A stretch of DNA of 56,372 nucleotides, from positions 1 to 56,372 of the forward strand of contig CAJMPJ010000020.1 of NCBI GenBank assembly GCA_905215155.1. Reading direction: 5' to 3'. Within the stretch, counting starts at the first letter, position 1. Each line of letters opens with the position of its first letter. Shown piece by piece: positions 17,024 through 25,716 of the stretch. Both the position numbers and the translations under genes were made by a program. The stretch comes from an uncultured bacterium (GTDB taxonomy: Bacteria > Bacillota > Clostridia > Lachnospirales > Lachnospiraceae). The notes under the pieces are model-generated. The model was not told the DNA's origin. It was given only the letters and a program-made list of their open reading frames with translations, and ran no database searches.

Positions 17024-17566
17024 TCATGGTTTAAAACCAGAATCTGTGCCATCCGTTGGAATCTTTTTACGGCAGACGGCATATTGATTGGATCGCCTAT
17101 GTTCTTCATTTAAAAAATCTTTATTAAGAAAATCATGGTAAACCGTCTCGAAAAAGATGATGATCTGGCAATCCTGGATGGTACTATAATCCACTCTGGA
17201 ATACCTGGATTCATTATTATGTGAGGCATAGGCTCTTTCGGCAGAAATATCAATGGTTATGGCTGACATAATAACAAGAGCCATCATGGTGATCATAAAG
17301 GGCTTGTGCAGATAGAAAACCATTCTGCGGCATTTATTTATCATCTCCAGCTGCTTCCTGACAAGGAGCTTTGTCCCACGGCGGTTTAGTTCTTCCATAA
17401 TCATCTGGAATTCTCCGGGCGGCGGTGAAGGCGGCTCCGGTGTTAATTCCGGGTGTTTCTGCATATACTCAACAAAATGGGAATCTAAATTTTCCTCGAA
17501 ATCCCTGGTTCTTTTTTTCCGTTTTAATATGGAACATTTTTTTAAATTATTTTTTTTCTGCTCCAC
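17024..17566 (-). CDS. single-pass membrane protein of unknown function
   Basis: I do not recognise this 180-residue protein. Layout: a Lys-rich N-terminus, a proline knot (PEPPSPPPGE, ~res 43-52), an amphipathic helix (~53-80), one membrane helix (FMITMMALVIMSAITI, ~89-104), then a ~75-residue polar C-terminal part probably outside the cell. The start is GTG at 17566, with AGAGGTG 7 bases upstream. The last ~35 residues are less regular and may be affected by a late frame change. It is divergent from murG, sharing a ~110 bp intergenic region. In Firmicutes such one-helix proteins are sometimes anti-sigma factors, but nothing here proves it. Confidence 0.65.
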   Translation of the reverse strand: MEQKKNNLKKCSILKRKKRTRDFEENLDSHFVEYMQKHPELTPEPPSPPPGEFQMIMEELNRRGTKLLVRKQLEMINKCRRMVFYLHKPFMITMMALVIMSAITIDISAERAYASHNNESRYSRVDYSTIQDCQIIIFFETVYHDFLNKDFLNEEHRRSNQYAVCRKKIPTDGTDSGFKP

Positions 17567-17678
17567 GTCCGCACCTCTTCAATACAAGTTATCCTTTCGT
17601 TTCCACACTCTTTGGGGTTGACTTTTTACCACCAGCGTTTACTATTAATAGTATATCGAATTTGGGAGGCAACGCTTT

Positions 17679-18746
17679 ATGAAAAAAATCATCTTAACCG
17701 GCGGCGGGACTGCCGGTCATGTTACTCCGAACCTGGCTCTGATTCCTTCTTTGAAAGAGCGGAATTATGACATCCATTATATAGGTTCTTACCAGGGAAT
17801 CGAGCGGAAACTGATAGAAGGAGCAGGTATTGCCTACATCGGCATCTCATCCGGTAAATTCCGCAGGTATTTTGACTTGAAAAATTTCTCCGATCCGTTC
17901 CGGGTCATAAAAGGATACAGGGAAGCCTTAAAATTTATAAAAAAATACAAACCTGATGTGGTATTTTCAAAAGGCGGATTTGTAGCCGTTCCTGTGGTAT
18001 TGGCTGCAAAACACTGCAAAGTACCTGTTATCATTCACGAATCCGATATGACTCCCGGACTGGCGAACAAGCTCTGTATTCCTTCGGCGGTCCATGTATG
18101 CTGCAATTTTCCGGAAACACTTTCCTATCTTCCAAAAAATAAAGCAGTTCTCACAGGTTCTCCTATCCGCAAAGAGCTGTTAGAGGGGGATCGGCTGAAG
18201 GGGATCAATTATACCCACTTATCCGAAAACCGCCCCATCATTTTGATTATCGGCGGAAGCCTGGGATCTGTCACCGTCAACAATGCAGTGAGAGAAATTC
18301 TCCCGAAACTGCTAAAAAACTTTCAGATAATACATATCTGCGGAAAAGGCAATTTGGATGAAAGCCTGATCGACACGGAAGGATATGTACAGTATGAATA
18401 TGTTGATGCACCTTTAAAGCATTTGTTTGCGGCTGCAGATCTGATGATTTCCAGAGCCGGTGCTAACGCTATCTGTGAAATACTGGCTCTGCGGAAACCT
18501 AATATTTTGATCCCGCTGTCTGCGGCTGCCAGCAGAGGTGACCAGATCTTAAATGCAAAATCCTTTGCAAGGCAAGGATTCAGCTGTCTTTTGGAGGAAG
18601 AAAACTTAACCGGCGATTCCCTGCTTCAGGCTGTCACTGAAACGTATAAGAACCGGAAAAACTATATCTCCAATATGGAGCAAAGTGAGCAGCACAATGC
18701 CATTGATGCCATTGTTGAAATGATCGAATCTATTTCTCAGAAATAA
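17679..18746 (+). CDS. murG: UDP-GlcNAc:lipid I N-acetylglucosaminyltransferase
   Basis: MurG adds GlcNAc to lipid I to form lipid II on the inner face of the membrane. 355 residues, full length, GT-B fold: [13 protein letters not shown] near the N-terminus, [28 protein letters not shown], then the C-domain [14 protein letters not shown] and [14 protein letters not shown] with the UDP-GlcNAc loop. GGGAGG lies 8 bases before the ATG. It stands alone, far from a division/cell-wall cluster; murC is at 52 kb. A 12-bp palindrome ACTATTAATAGT (17641-17652) lies 27 bp upstream at the probable -10 region, after TTGACT at 17618. Confidence 0.95.
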   Translation: MKKIILTGGGTAGHVTPNLALIPSLKERNYDIHYIGSYQGIERKLIEGAGIAYIGISSGKFRRYFDLKNFSDPFRVIKGYREALKFIKKYKPDVVFSKGGFVAVPVVLAAKHCKVPVIIHESDMTPGLANKLCIPSAVHVCCNFPETLSYLPKNKAVLTGSPIRKELLEGDRLKGINYTHLSENRPIILIIGGSLGSVTVNNAVREILPKLLKNFQIIHICGKGNLDESLIDTEGYVQYEYVDAPLKHLFAAADLMISRAGANAICEILALRKPNILIPLSAAASRGDQILNAKSFARQGFSCLLEEENLTGDSLLQAVTETYKNRKNYISNMEQSEQHNAIDAIVEMIESISQK

Positions 18747-18748
18747 AT

Positions 18749-19291
18749 CTATGCATCAAAATTGGGACCCAGAATCTTTTTTAAACAGACTCTTGTCCGG
18801 TAAATCCGGGAACGGCATACCGTTCCCGGAATCTCCAGCAATTCGCAAATCTCAGAAATCGTCAGCTGTTTTAAGAAATAAAGAACAGCCATCTCCTTCC
18901 ATTCCTCTCTCATGTTCGAGATCTCCTCGGTGATCTTTAAAAGAGCTTCCTCTTCAAGGATGAAATCAAGCGGGTCCGTAATGATGTAATTTGCCAGCAG
19001 CCCGATCTCATTGACAGCATCTTTCTCGTTAAGACTAACTTTTTCATAATGACCGTTTTTACGGAGACAGTCGATGGATTTTCTCTTTAGTATCTTAATC
19101 AGCATGCCTTTTTTACGTGTATCTGTCCAGGTCAGAGAATAATTCTCAAAATACGCAATAAACGTTTCCTGTACTACATCGTCTAATTCCATGTCTGGTA
19201 CATGGAGTGTTTTTGCAATCCGGCGGAGCAGTCCCTGGTACTCTCCGTAAATGGATTGCAGCAACAAATTTTCATCTTCATGTATGCTCAT
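18749..19291 (-). CDS. sigma-70 family (ECF-like) RNA polymerase sigma factor
   Basis: 180-residue two-domain sigma factor: region 2 (LLLQSIYGEYQGLLRRIAKT ... DMELDDVVQETFIAYFENYS) and region 4 (MREEWKEMAVLYFLKQLTISEICELL, with a helix-turn-helix ending RSRIYRTRVCLKKIL). The start at 19291 (MSIHEDENLLL) is favoured because it follows GAGGGG and lies just past the HIT stop; longer frames overlap the HIT gene. No anti-sigma gene is next to it in the operon. The unknown membrane protein at 17.0-17.6 kb is the nearest candidate, but it is separated by murG. Target promoters unknown. Confidence 0.82.
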   Translation of the reverse strand: MSIHEDENLLLQSIYGEYQGLLRRIAKTLHVPDMELDDVVQETFIAYFENYSLTWTDTRKKGMLIKILKRKSIDCLRKNGHYEKVSLNEKDAVNEIGLLANYIITDPLDFILEEEALLKITEEISNMREEWKEMAVLYFLKQLTISEICELLEIPGTVCRSRIYRTRVCLKKILGPNFDA

Positions 19292-19308
19292 TGATTTTGC
19301 CCCTCTGA

Positions 19309-19725
19309 TTACAGGGCGCTCCTTATAGCGGCTCCTGTCTTTGCTAAGTCTTCCGGACTTTCTTTGCCCGATACCCATGAAACCATAACAGGACCTCCCT
19401 CATAACGGGGAATCAAATGTACATGAAAATGAAAAACTGTCTGGCCTGCTTCTTTTCCATTATTCTGCACCACATTGAATCCGGCGCAGCCTAATGACGT
19501 TTTCATGGCGGCTCCTATTTTAGCTGCTAAGGGAAGGACCTTGGATGCGGTATCCCCATCAAGCTCACAGAGATCTCTGTAATGCTGTTTCGGAAGAATC
19601 AGGGCATGCCCTTTGGTTGCCGGTCCCAAGTCCATTATTACGCGAAATGTATCATCTTCATATATGGTCTCAGAAGATATTTCGCCATTTGCAATTTTGC
19701 AGAAAATGCAATCATCTTCTCTCAC
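19309..19725 (-). CDS. HIT family purine-nucleotide phosphoramidase (Hint-like)
   Basis: 138 residues with the full Hint layout: Cys6 and Cys9 (DDCIFCKIANGEI), catalytic triad HFHVH (99-103), LIPRYEGGP at the end. The start is a GTG at 19725, placed 8 bases behind an excellent AAGGAGGTGA; upstream in-frame codons would sit before that site. It lies between the rhomboid gene (stop 19749) and the sigma factor (17 bp), so the three are probably cotranscribed. Closer to classic Hint than the HIT protein at 5 kb. Confidence 0.9.
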   Translation of the reverse strand: MREDDCIFCKIANGEISSETIYEDDTFRVIMDLGPATKGHALILPKQHYRDLCELDGDTASKVLPLAAKIGAAMKTSLGCAGFNVVQNNGKEAGQTVFHFHVHLIPRYEGGPVMVSWVSGKESPEDLAKTGAAIRSAL

Positions 19726-19748
19726 ACGCTCACCTCCTTCCGGTATCA

Positions 19749-20369
19749 TTATTCCCATATTTCCACATTGGTACGCTTCTTTGGCTTACGGTACAGGATG
19801 ACTCCCATAAAAATACCAATTACAAGCCCCGCAACGTGAGCGGCATTATCTACACCTGTGCTGGAAAAACCAAAATACAGGGAACATACGATTACTACAA
19901 CCAGCTGCCGGGTACTCAAATCTTCCAGCCTCCCCCGGTTGCGTGCTACTGCATACAAAAGACCGCCGATCACACCGAAGATTGCACCTGAAGCACCTGC
20001 CGAAACTACAGTCCGGTAATCTACCAGATTCACAAACATAGAAACCACATTGGCCCCCACTCCGCAAAACAGATAGAAGAAGAAATATTTCACATGCCCC
20101 AGGGCTCTTTCCAGATTGTCGCCCAGAATAAACAAGATAAGCATATTATTCATAATATGATTGATACCAAAATGCATAAAAACAGAAGTGAGTAACCGGT
20201 AATACTCCCTTCCTTCCACTACATACGGCGCGTACATTGCACCATGAGAAACCATAAATTCCGTGTTTTCCGTGGAGCCTGTCATTTCCAAATACAGAAA
20301 ACTGATGACATTTATAGCAATAAAACAGTAATTGACATATGCTTTTTTTCGCCTGTTCCAGTCTTCCAT
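19749..20369 (-). CDS. rhomboid family intramembrane serine protease
   Basis: 206 residues, six membrane helices. Catalytic dyad Ser128 in AGASGAIFG and His177 in NAAHVAG; the HFGINHIMNNM loop of helix 2 is also present. Rhomboids cleave membrane-anchored substrates within the bilayer. I start at the ATG at 20369 with AAGGAG 8 bases upstream; a GTG one codon earlier is possible. It follows the Tad-locus FHA gene in the same direction across ~50 bp without a visible terminator, so it could be read through from the pilus operon. A pilus-related substrate is speculation. Confidence 0.92.
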   Translation of the reverse strand: MEDWNRRKKAYVNYCFIAINVISFLYLEMTGSTENTEFMVSHGAMYAPYVVEGREYYRLLTSVFMHFGINHIMNNMLILFILGDNLERALGHVKYFFFYLFCGVGANVVSMFVNLVDYRTVVSAGASGAIFGVIGGLLYAVARNRGRLEDLSTRQLVVVIVCSLYFGFSSTGVDNAAHVAGLVIGIFMGVILYRKPKKRTNVEIWE

Positions 20370-20419
20370 CACAGTACTCCTTCTAAAATAATATGCTTAT
20401 TTTAGCACAAACCGACATA

Positions 20420-21844
20420 TTATGTAAATATAAACGCGAAATTTGCAATAAAAATTTCATCTCCCTTTTTTAAAGCCACCGTCTCGTTTGTTTCCAGAAT
20501 CCTGCCATTTACGGAAGTTCCATTGGTAGAATTTAAATCACTGAGCTGATATTCATCCTCTATCCGGTCAATTCTCGCATGGATCCGGCTGATGGTTTCA
20601 CTCTCAATGACATAATCCACTAAGCCCTCCTGCTTTCCTATGAGAAACGGAACATAGGTGATGGAAGCATCTGGAATTTTTGATCCCACCGACCGCAGAT
20701 ACCGGATGTCTTTGTTTTCCGGCATATCCGTCAGAAGGACCGTCTGAATACAGTCTGGTTCCGCAACAGGTTGCTCTCTATCATTATTATGCTTCATATT
20801 TGTAGTTTGATCTATATAGACATTTTGATCCTTATTTATTTGATACTCTATAGTTTCTTTCTTCTCTTTCACCTCTTTCTTTTCTTTCAATTGTGGATGT
20901 ACTTTTGCCTCTTCGATATCATTCTCTTCATCAAATACCATCTTCCAGTCATACCGTTCTTCTGACTGGCTTTGGATTTCTTCACTTTTTTTGTTAGACA
21001 TAATACAAACAGCGGCGGCAGAAAGGATACCGGCGGCAAAAGGGGCATACCAGTATTGGTATAGTCCTTTAAAGCCAAGGGCAAGCCACATAACAGCAGA
21101 AACAACGGCTGTGGATAACAAAAATACCATTGCTGTTTTGACCACTGGAATCGTATCCAAACTGGAATTTGGCTCATCAGAAAAATCCACATTACTTCTG
21201 GTATCCTCTTTCCTGGAATCCAAAAAAAGAGAATTGGAGTCCTCCGTCTGTGTCCTGTCTTTGATTTGGTCTTTTTCCGTAATCTCTTCCTCTTGTTTGT
21301 CCGCAGATTTTCTACCGATGATTTTAAGAAGATCATTTATCCCGTAGTTTTCCTTCAGACTCTCCTGATACAGTCCGTAAGCCATGACTACACATTCTTT
21401 ATCCTGATGATTCACTTTTCCCAAAAGATAGCGTAAAAGCCCGGTCATTTCTGCCGGAAATGAGCCTTTTCTCCCTGGGACCAGACATAAATAAACCTGA
21501 AAACGCTCCGGTTCCACATAAATATATTCCGGTTCCAGAATAATCTGATTTTCGTTCAAGAGAAAGACTTCCACTCTGCCAAGCGTCCGGGCGATGCCTC
21601 CAATTAATTTTTTCAGTTCTTCTTCCCCAAGGCTTTGATACTCCAAAAGCCGGTCTAAGGGCTGCTTTGAGGTTATCTCATAGTAATAGGATCTATGGCT
21701 ATCCACCTGTTTTATATGAAATTTCATCAGCCCTTCTATGGCATTTGCAGCCATCATGTGCAGTTCAAAGCCCTCATAGCCAGCTTCATCCGGGTTGATT
21801 ATCAAATAGTTATGCTTCATTTCCCGTCTGTATGTAATCTTCAT
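20420..21844 (-). CDS. FHA-domain protein with DUF6382-type N-terminus (Tad locus)
   Basis: 474 residues: an N-terminal ~180-residue domain of the DUF6382 type, a charged linker, two membrane helices (VFLLSTAVVSAVMWLALGF and a second at ~265-285), a long charged Glu/Lys linker, and a C-terminal FHA domain (~395-474) with SRIHARI and STNGTSVNG, the phosphothreonine-binding loops. It thus links a cytosolic domain to a phosphopeptide reader across a membrane hairpin. AGGAGG lies 6 bases before the ATG, one base after the preceding stop, so it is tightly coupled to the pilus genes. Probably a signalling or assembly partner of the Tad machine. Confidence 0.85.
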   Translation of the reverse strand: MKITYRREMKHNYLIINPDEAGYEGFELHMMAANAIEGLMKFHIKQVDSHRSYYYEITSKQPLDRLLEYQSLGEEELKKLIGGIARTLGRVEVFLLNENQIILEPEYIYVEPERFQVYLCLVPGRKGSFPAEMTGLLRYLLGKVNHQDKECVVMAYGLYQESLKENYGINDLLKIIGRKSADKQEEEITEKDQIKDRTQTEDSNSLFLDSRKEDTRSNVDFSDEPNSSLDTIPVVKTAMVFLLSTAVVSAVMWLALGFKGLYQYWYAPFAAGILSAAAVCIMSNKKSEEIQSQSEERYDWKMVFDEENDIEEAKVHPQLKEKKEVKEKKETIEYQINKDQNVYIDQTTNMKHNNDREQPVAEPDCIQTVLLTDMPENKDIRYLRSVGSKIPDASITYVPFLIGKQEGLVDYVIESETISRIHARIDRIEDEYQLSDLNSTNGTSVNGRILETNETVALKKGDEIFIANFAFIFT

Positions 21845-21845
21845 C

Positions 21846-22235
21846 TCATTCCTCCTGATTGGTCAGAGTCATCATCCTTAAAAAATTCTCCGGATCAAAT
21901 ACCTTCTGTTCCAGAGACAGCTTAAAACGCCCCCCTGCTGCTGCCGCATCTACCTTTTTTCCGGTTATGAGGTTTCCGGACGTGCTCAGCTGAAACTCGT
22001 ATCTCTCCCAGGAAAATGGTTTTCCTGCTCTTTTTTCTGCCCAGGCAACGGCTTGTTCTGGTAATTCCGATTCATTATGGCGAAGTCTTTGGACTGCTTC
22101 CTGAAGTGCCATTGCTCCAACCGTCTCGTCCCTGACTCCATATGCCGCCTGGATAGAAAATAGCAGGGCCCATAATACAATGGTCATAACAAACGCTGCT
22201 TCCACAGTAAAACTGCCGGAAATACCTTTGTTCAT
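21846..22235 (-). CDS. TadE-like minor pilin/membrane protein
   Basis: 129 residues. The N-terminus GSFTVEAAFVMTIVLWALLF is the TadE signature (polar G/S-FTVEAAF followed by a membrane helix); the remainder is an extracytoplasmic domain. The ATG at 22235 overlaps the peptidase stop (ATGA), which is why I prefer it to a longer frame from 22343 that would overlap the peptidase gene by over 100 bp. TadE/TadF-type pseudopilins help assemble Flp pili, and the adjacent prepilin peptidase may process it. It is the second TadE-type protein in the operon. Confidence 0.82.
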   Translation of the reverse strand: MNKGISGSFTVEAAFVMTIVLWALLFSIQAAYGVRDETVGAMALQEAVQRLRHNESELPEQAVAWAEKRAGKPFSWERYEFQLSTSGNLITGKKVDAAAAGGRFKLSLEQKVFDPENFLRMMTLTNQEE

Positions 22236-22666
22236 AAGATCACCAGCCCAATCCATACCGGAACCAGAAACGGCAGGAAGGGAACAGATACCTTTCTTAC
22301 GTCCGTTCCTCTTATCCGGCAGCAAAAATAAATCCCGCCGCAAAAAAATCCGCTTAAAAACACACCGTAAACCAGCAGACTCAGATTCATCAAAGAACTC
22401 AGAAAAAGTCCGCTGACCGTAAAAAACCAGCCATCTCCTGCACCAATGGCCCCATGGGTCATCCGGCTCAAAAACACAATCAGAATTCCTATGAAACAGC
22501 TTAGAATCCGGTCATATGAAAACGATCCGCTGATAAAGCACAAAATTCCTCCTGCCAATGCAGCTACTACCAACAGCCATACATGTATGGTCTTGCTTTT
22601 CCCATCCTGCAACGCTGCAAGAAAAAGAAACATTCCAAAAATCATCTTGTTTATGCCCTCCGGCAT
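22232..22666 (-). CDS. small prepilin peptidase (A24 family), second copy in the locus
   Basis: 144 residues with both A24 aspartates: Asp21 in LAALQDGKSK and Asp78 in the GAIGAGDG motif. It has about five membrane helices and no N-methylation domain. AGGAGGTGA is followed 5 bases later by the ATG at 22666. It lies between the two TadE-like genes, which it may specifically process, while the first peptidase (29967-30530) sits at the operon start and may serve the Flp pilin. That division of labour is inference. Confidence 0.85.
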   Translation of the reverse strand: MPEGINKMIFGMFLFLAALQDGKSKTIHVWLLVVAALAGGILCFISGSFSYDRILSCFIGILIVFLSRMTHGAIGAGDGWFFTVSGLFLSSLMNLSLLVYGVFLSGFFCGGIYFCCRIRGTDVRKVSVPFLPFLVPVWIGLVIL

Positions 22667-22677
22667 GGCTTCACCTC

Positions 22678-23601
22678 CTAATGGGAACAATACGAACAAG
22701 GGCCCAGATGTCTGACTTCCGATATGGAAACGGCTGAAACGTAAGATATGATGGACGAACAGTTTTTATCCGTATGGTATCGTTCCCCTGACGGCATAAC
22801 ATAAACCGTACTGCCTGAAGCTGCCGTTCTCCCGCATCTGCTGCAGGGCTTGTACTTTCCACCAGACAGATTACGGAGATTCTCCACCCCGGCAAGTGTG
22901 GTCTGCTGCAAATCATTATGTAAATAATGGCAGGTTCTTGACCTGTGATATCTTACACTTCCCTTCCCAACATAGACTATCTCCTCGTTTTCTCCCTCCC
23001 TTATGCTTTTTCCGCCTTCCTTTCCTACCCAGGCTCTGCGGCAGGATCTGGCCGTCATGGGAACACTTTTTAAACCAAAAACGGAAAAAGGGAGCCTGAC
23101 TTGGTAATTCATGATCAAATCAATGGTTACACCGTCTTGCAGTACTGAGGATCTGGCAAAGGAGATATCCTCAACTCTTTTTAAAACCACATGATCTTCT
23201 ACCTTTTTTCTGGCATATAGGAGAACTCCCTTCTCTGTGAGACCATCTAAAAAAGCATCTGAAAATCCATCCATTTTTTCTGCATCAATTTTTCCCCCTT
23301 GCTTTAACTGATCCAGCACATAGACATACTGGCTCATTTCTTCTCCGGCGGCCTCCAGAGCCGTCTGAATCCTCCTGCTCTGGTTCATAATCTCCATGGG
23401 CATCATTAACAGCACCATAAAAAACAGGAATAGAGGAAGCACCATGGCGGCCTCTACGGTCAGGCTAGCCTTTGGATCAAAACAGAAGGCAGATGATAAT
23501 ACCCTTTTTGCAAACAATCTGTTTATTTTCATGGGGATCTGTACCTGGAGAGTAACAATTTTTTTGTTTGTTGAGTGTTCAGATTCTTTGAAAAAGGGCA
23601 T
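22678..23601 (-). CDS. TadE-like protein with two C-terminal cysteine modules
   Basis: About 307 residues. Near residue 46 the TadE signature SLTVEAAMVLPLFLFF begins a membrane helix, followed by an extracytoplasmic domain. The last ~90 residues contain two copies of a module with YH-x4-C near its start and PC-x2-C at its end (YHRSRTC...KPCSRC and YHTDKNC...GPCSYC), a likely zinc- or disulfide-bound knuckle. AGGAGG lies 9 bases before the ATG at 23601; the ATG at 23607 is an alternative. It sits between DUF5702 and the small peptidase in the Tad operon. Confidence 0.82.
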   Translation of the reverse strand: MPFFKESEHSTNKKIVTLQVQIPMKINRLFAKRVLSSAFCFDPKASLTVEAAMVLPLFLFFMVLLMMPMEIMNQSRRIQTALEAAGEEMSQYVYVLDQLKQGGKIDAEKMDGFSDAFLDGLTEKGVLLYARKKVEDHVVLKRVEDISFARSSVLQDGVTIDLIMNYQVRLPFSVFGLKSVPMTARSCRRAWVGKEGGKSIREGENEEIVYVGKGSVRYHRSRTCHYLHNDLQQTTLAGVENLRNLSGGKYKPCSRCGRTAASGSTVYVMPSGERYHTDKNCSSIISYVSAVSISEVRHLGPCSYCSH

Positions 23602-23620
23602 GATCATCTGCCTCCTCTCT

Positions 23621-25516
23621 TTAATAAGCCTTTTCCGTCCGGACATCAACCGGATATAAAGGATCTCTGCCGCCGAAAAACAGATGCTTTGATTTTACAC
23701 TTCCCTTTATTTCAGCCTGATATATGCAGTTTTCCATGCGAAAATCCCCTTGTTTTCTGCATATGTTCCACTGAATCACATCCATTAAGCGATAGTTATG
23801 GAGCTGTTGTTCTCCAAGGAACAATAACAGCTTTAAATAGCTTGTATAATCAATTCCCCCGCCTCCTTCCTTTCCTCCGCTGACTAATCCTTTACTTCCA
23901 AGTTCCAAAAGACTTGAAAGCGTTAAATTCCAGGTATCCTTTGATTTTACCAAGACCACTTTTTTTCCTTCCAAAAGCATTTTAACATCTACAATGGATT
24001 CTCCCAGTGCCCAGACCCCCATAATAAAAAATGCCACTACACCTGTCAGAGGGGCAATCCCTGTCACACCTGTAATCACACCTGCCAAGGCTTTTGCCTC
24101 TTCTCTTTTCTGACTGTCGGACAGGATATGAATTAGATTCATTCCTTCTCTGATCCCTATAAGATCCGTAACCACCTGTTTTAAGTTGTCCTCATCGGAT
24201 TTCTTTCCCGAAACCATATACTCCATCTCATACTTAATGTCTTTTTCTTCTTCTGACAAAAAGCTGGTTAAAAAGCGGCTGCAATACTCTTCAAAGATGA
24301 TCCGGTCCAACAGGTTTGATGGTGATCTGCCGTCCTTTTTCATGGATGCAGAGGGGAATGAATCTCCTCTTATCATACCTTTTGATTCCTCACATCCTTC
24401 CGGAAGCACCAGGCTCAAAAGTCCTTTTTGGTCAAAGTTTTCCACCTTTTCTAAGATTCTTTGTTTTTCCGGATCTTTGACTCCATTGGAATAGGACAAT
24501 GCCTGGATTTCAATCCGATTCCAGATATCTTTCACAGACCCCCATAATTGTTCGTAATCCGGTTCGTCATCATCATCTTCTTCGCTGTCACTATCATCCC
24601 AGTGATCAATAATCTCTTCCACCTCATCAGCCCGCTCTTTGGCCTGATTGATGACCGGCTTTAACTGTTCAAGTTTATCTGGAAGTCCTTCTATTTCTCT
24701 TCTGCGCACCCCATCCTGATTGACATATGCTTCATAACTACTGGTATCTTCACATAGCTCCTGATACACCTTTTGACTGATCTCATTTTTTAACGCTGCT
24801 TTCTTTTTATTGGTTTCAGCCAGACTCGTTTTTAATTGATCTGCCACTTTACCATAGGTTTTAACAAGAGACGGGATTCGTTTCATCTCTTGTTCCAGTG
24901 TTTCCGCTTCTTTTTGGAATCCGCCTCCATCGTAATCATTCAGCCGTTCTACGGCTTTCTTCCAATGGTCCTTTTGTTTTTTCAAAGAATCATTGATGTC
25001 CTCCAACGCCCGTTCCAGCCGGACTGCCTCTCTGGTATGTCCGGAAAAAGATTCCGTCAGCTTTCCTACTGAGGAGGCTTCCTTTAAGTTTTTAAGCAAG
25101 TCTATCGCTCCTTTGGCATCAGGCATATCCTCAAAAATCCCAAACTTCATATAATCAAGTATCTCCTGGTTCAAATGCTCTCCGCCGTCGTCCGTAATGA
25201 AAACACGCTGTATGGTATCGGCAGAATTCAGTTCCATGGAATACCAGCCGGAAGTATCCATATAGGGTGCCAGATATTCCTTCCATGCTGTTTGAAGCGC
25301 TTCTTCATCCCCGGACTCCAAAAGAAACAGCCGGTATTGATTCCATGCCTCCATATGATATTCACTGAATACAGAATCCATGGCGGAGTCGGCTGCCAGC
25401 TTCAAATAACACCTGGCTCCAGCCGTCCGCGCGGACTCAAGGAGTCCGCACATAAGACTGAAGATGCATAACAGAGCCAAACTTAAAAATACGGTTATCT
25501 GACCGCTTCTTTGCAT
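23621..25516 (-). CDS. DUF5702 family protein of the Tad locus (TadG-like)
   Basis: 631 residues. The N-terminus GQITVFLSLALLCIFSLMCG is a TadG/pseudopilin-like membrane anchor, followed by an ESARTAGARCYLKLAADSAM helix typical of DUF5702. The middle (~170-350) is predicted coiled coil with an acidic patch (DDSDSEEDDDDEPDYEQL). A second hydrophobic segment (~500-530, GIAPLTGVVAFFIMGVWALG) may return to the membrane. The role is probably structural or in anchoring Flp pili at the surface; the family has no known enzyme activity. Its start codon overlaps the Flp gene's stop, indicating coupling. Confidence 0.82.
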   Translation of the reverse strand: MQRSGQITVFLSLALLCIFSLMCGLLESARTAGARCYLKLAADSAMDSVFSEYHMEAWNQYRLFLLESGDEEALQTAWKEYLAPYMDTSGWYSMELNSADTIQRVFITDDGGEHLNQEILDYMKFGIFEDMPDAKGAIDLLKNLKEASSVGKLTESFSGHTREAVRLERALEDINDSLKKQKDHWKKAVERLNDYDGGGFQKEAETLEQEMKRIPSLVKTYGKVADQLKTSLAETNKKKAALKNEISQKVYQELCEDTSSYEAYVNQDGVRRREIEGLPDKLEQLKPVINQAKERADEVEEIIDHWDDSDSEEDDDDEPDYEQLWGSVKDIWNRIEIQALSYSNGVKDPEKQRILEKVENFDQKGLLSLVLPEGCEESKGMIRGDSFPSASMKKDGRSPSNLLDRIIFEEYCSRFLTSFLSEEEKDIKYEMEYMVSGKKSDEDNLKQVVTDLIGIREGMNLIHILSDSQKREEAKALAGVITGVTGIAPLTGVVAFFIMGVWALGESIVDVKMLLEGKKVVLVKSKDTWNLTLSSLLELGSKGLVSGGKEGGGGIDYTSYLKLLLFLGEQQLHNYRLMDVIQWNICRKQGDFRMENCIYQAEIKGSVKSKHLFFGGRDPLYPVDVRTEKAY

Positions 25517-25701
25517 CAGTACACCTCTTTCGACTGGTTATCAATCTGTTTAAAAATAAGTTCAAGAAGTGCATTGATCCTGTCCTTAAAAATAATTACA
25601 AGACCAATCAAAACCACCAGAATCAGAACTACCTCAATGACTCCCACTCCATCTTCTTCTTTCATAAAATCCATAATCTGTGCCTTTAAATATTCTCCCA
25701 T
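25516..25701 (-). CDS. Flp1-type IVb pilin
   Basis: 61 residues, the probable major pilin. A short leader ends at DG18, followed by VGVIEVVLILVVLIGLVIIF, which gives Glu at +5 of the mature protein as in all type IV pilins. A polar tail of ~22 residues follows. It is the only clear Flp pilin in the locus. GGGGGTGAG precedes the ATG. Start and stop are nearly fused with tadC upstream (15 bp) and DUF5702 downstream (overlap). Confidence 0.88.
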   Translation of the reverse strand: MGEYLKAQIMDFMKEEDGVGVIEVVLILVVLIGLVIIFKDRINALLELIFKQIDNQSKEVY

Positions 25702-25716
25702 TGTCTCACCCCCTTC

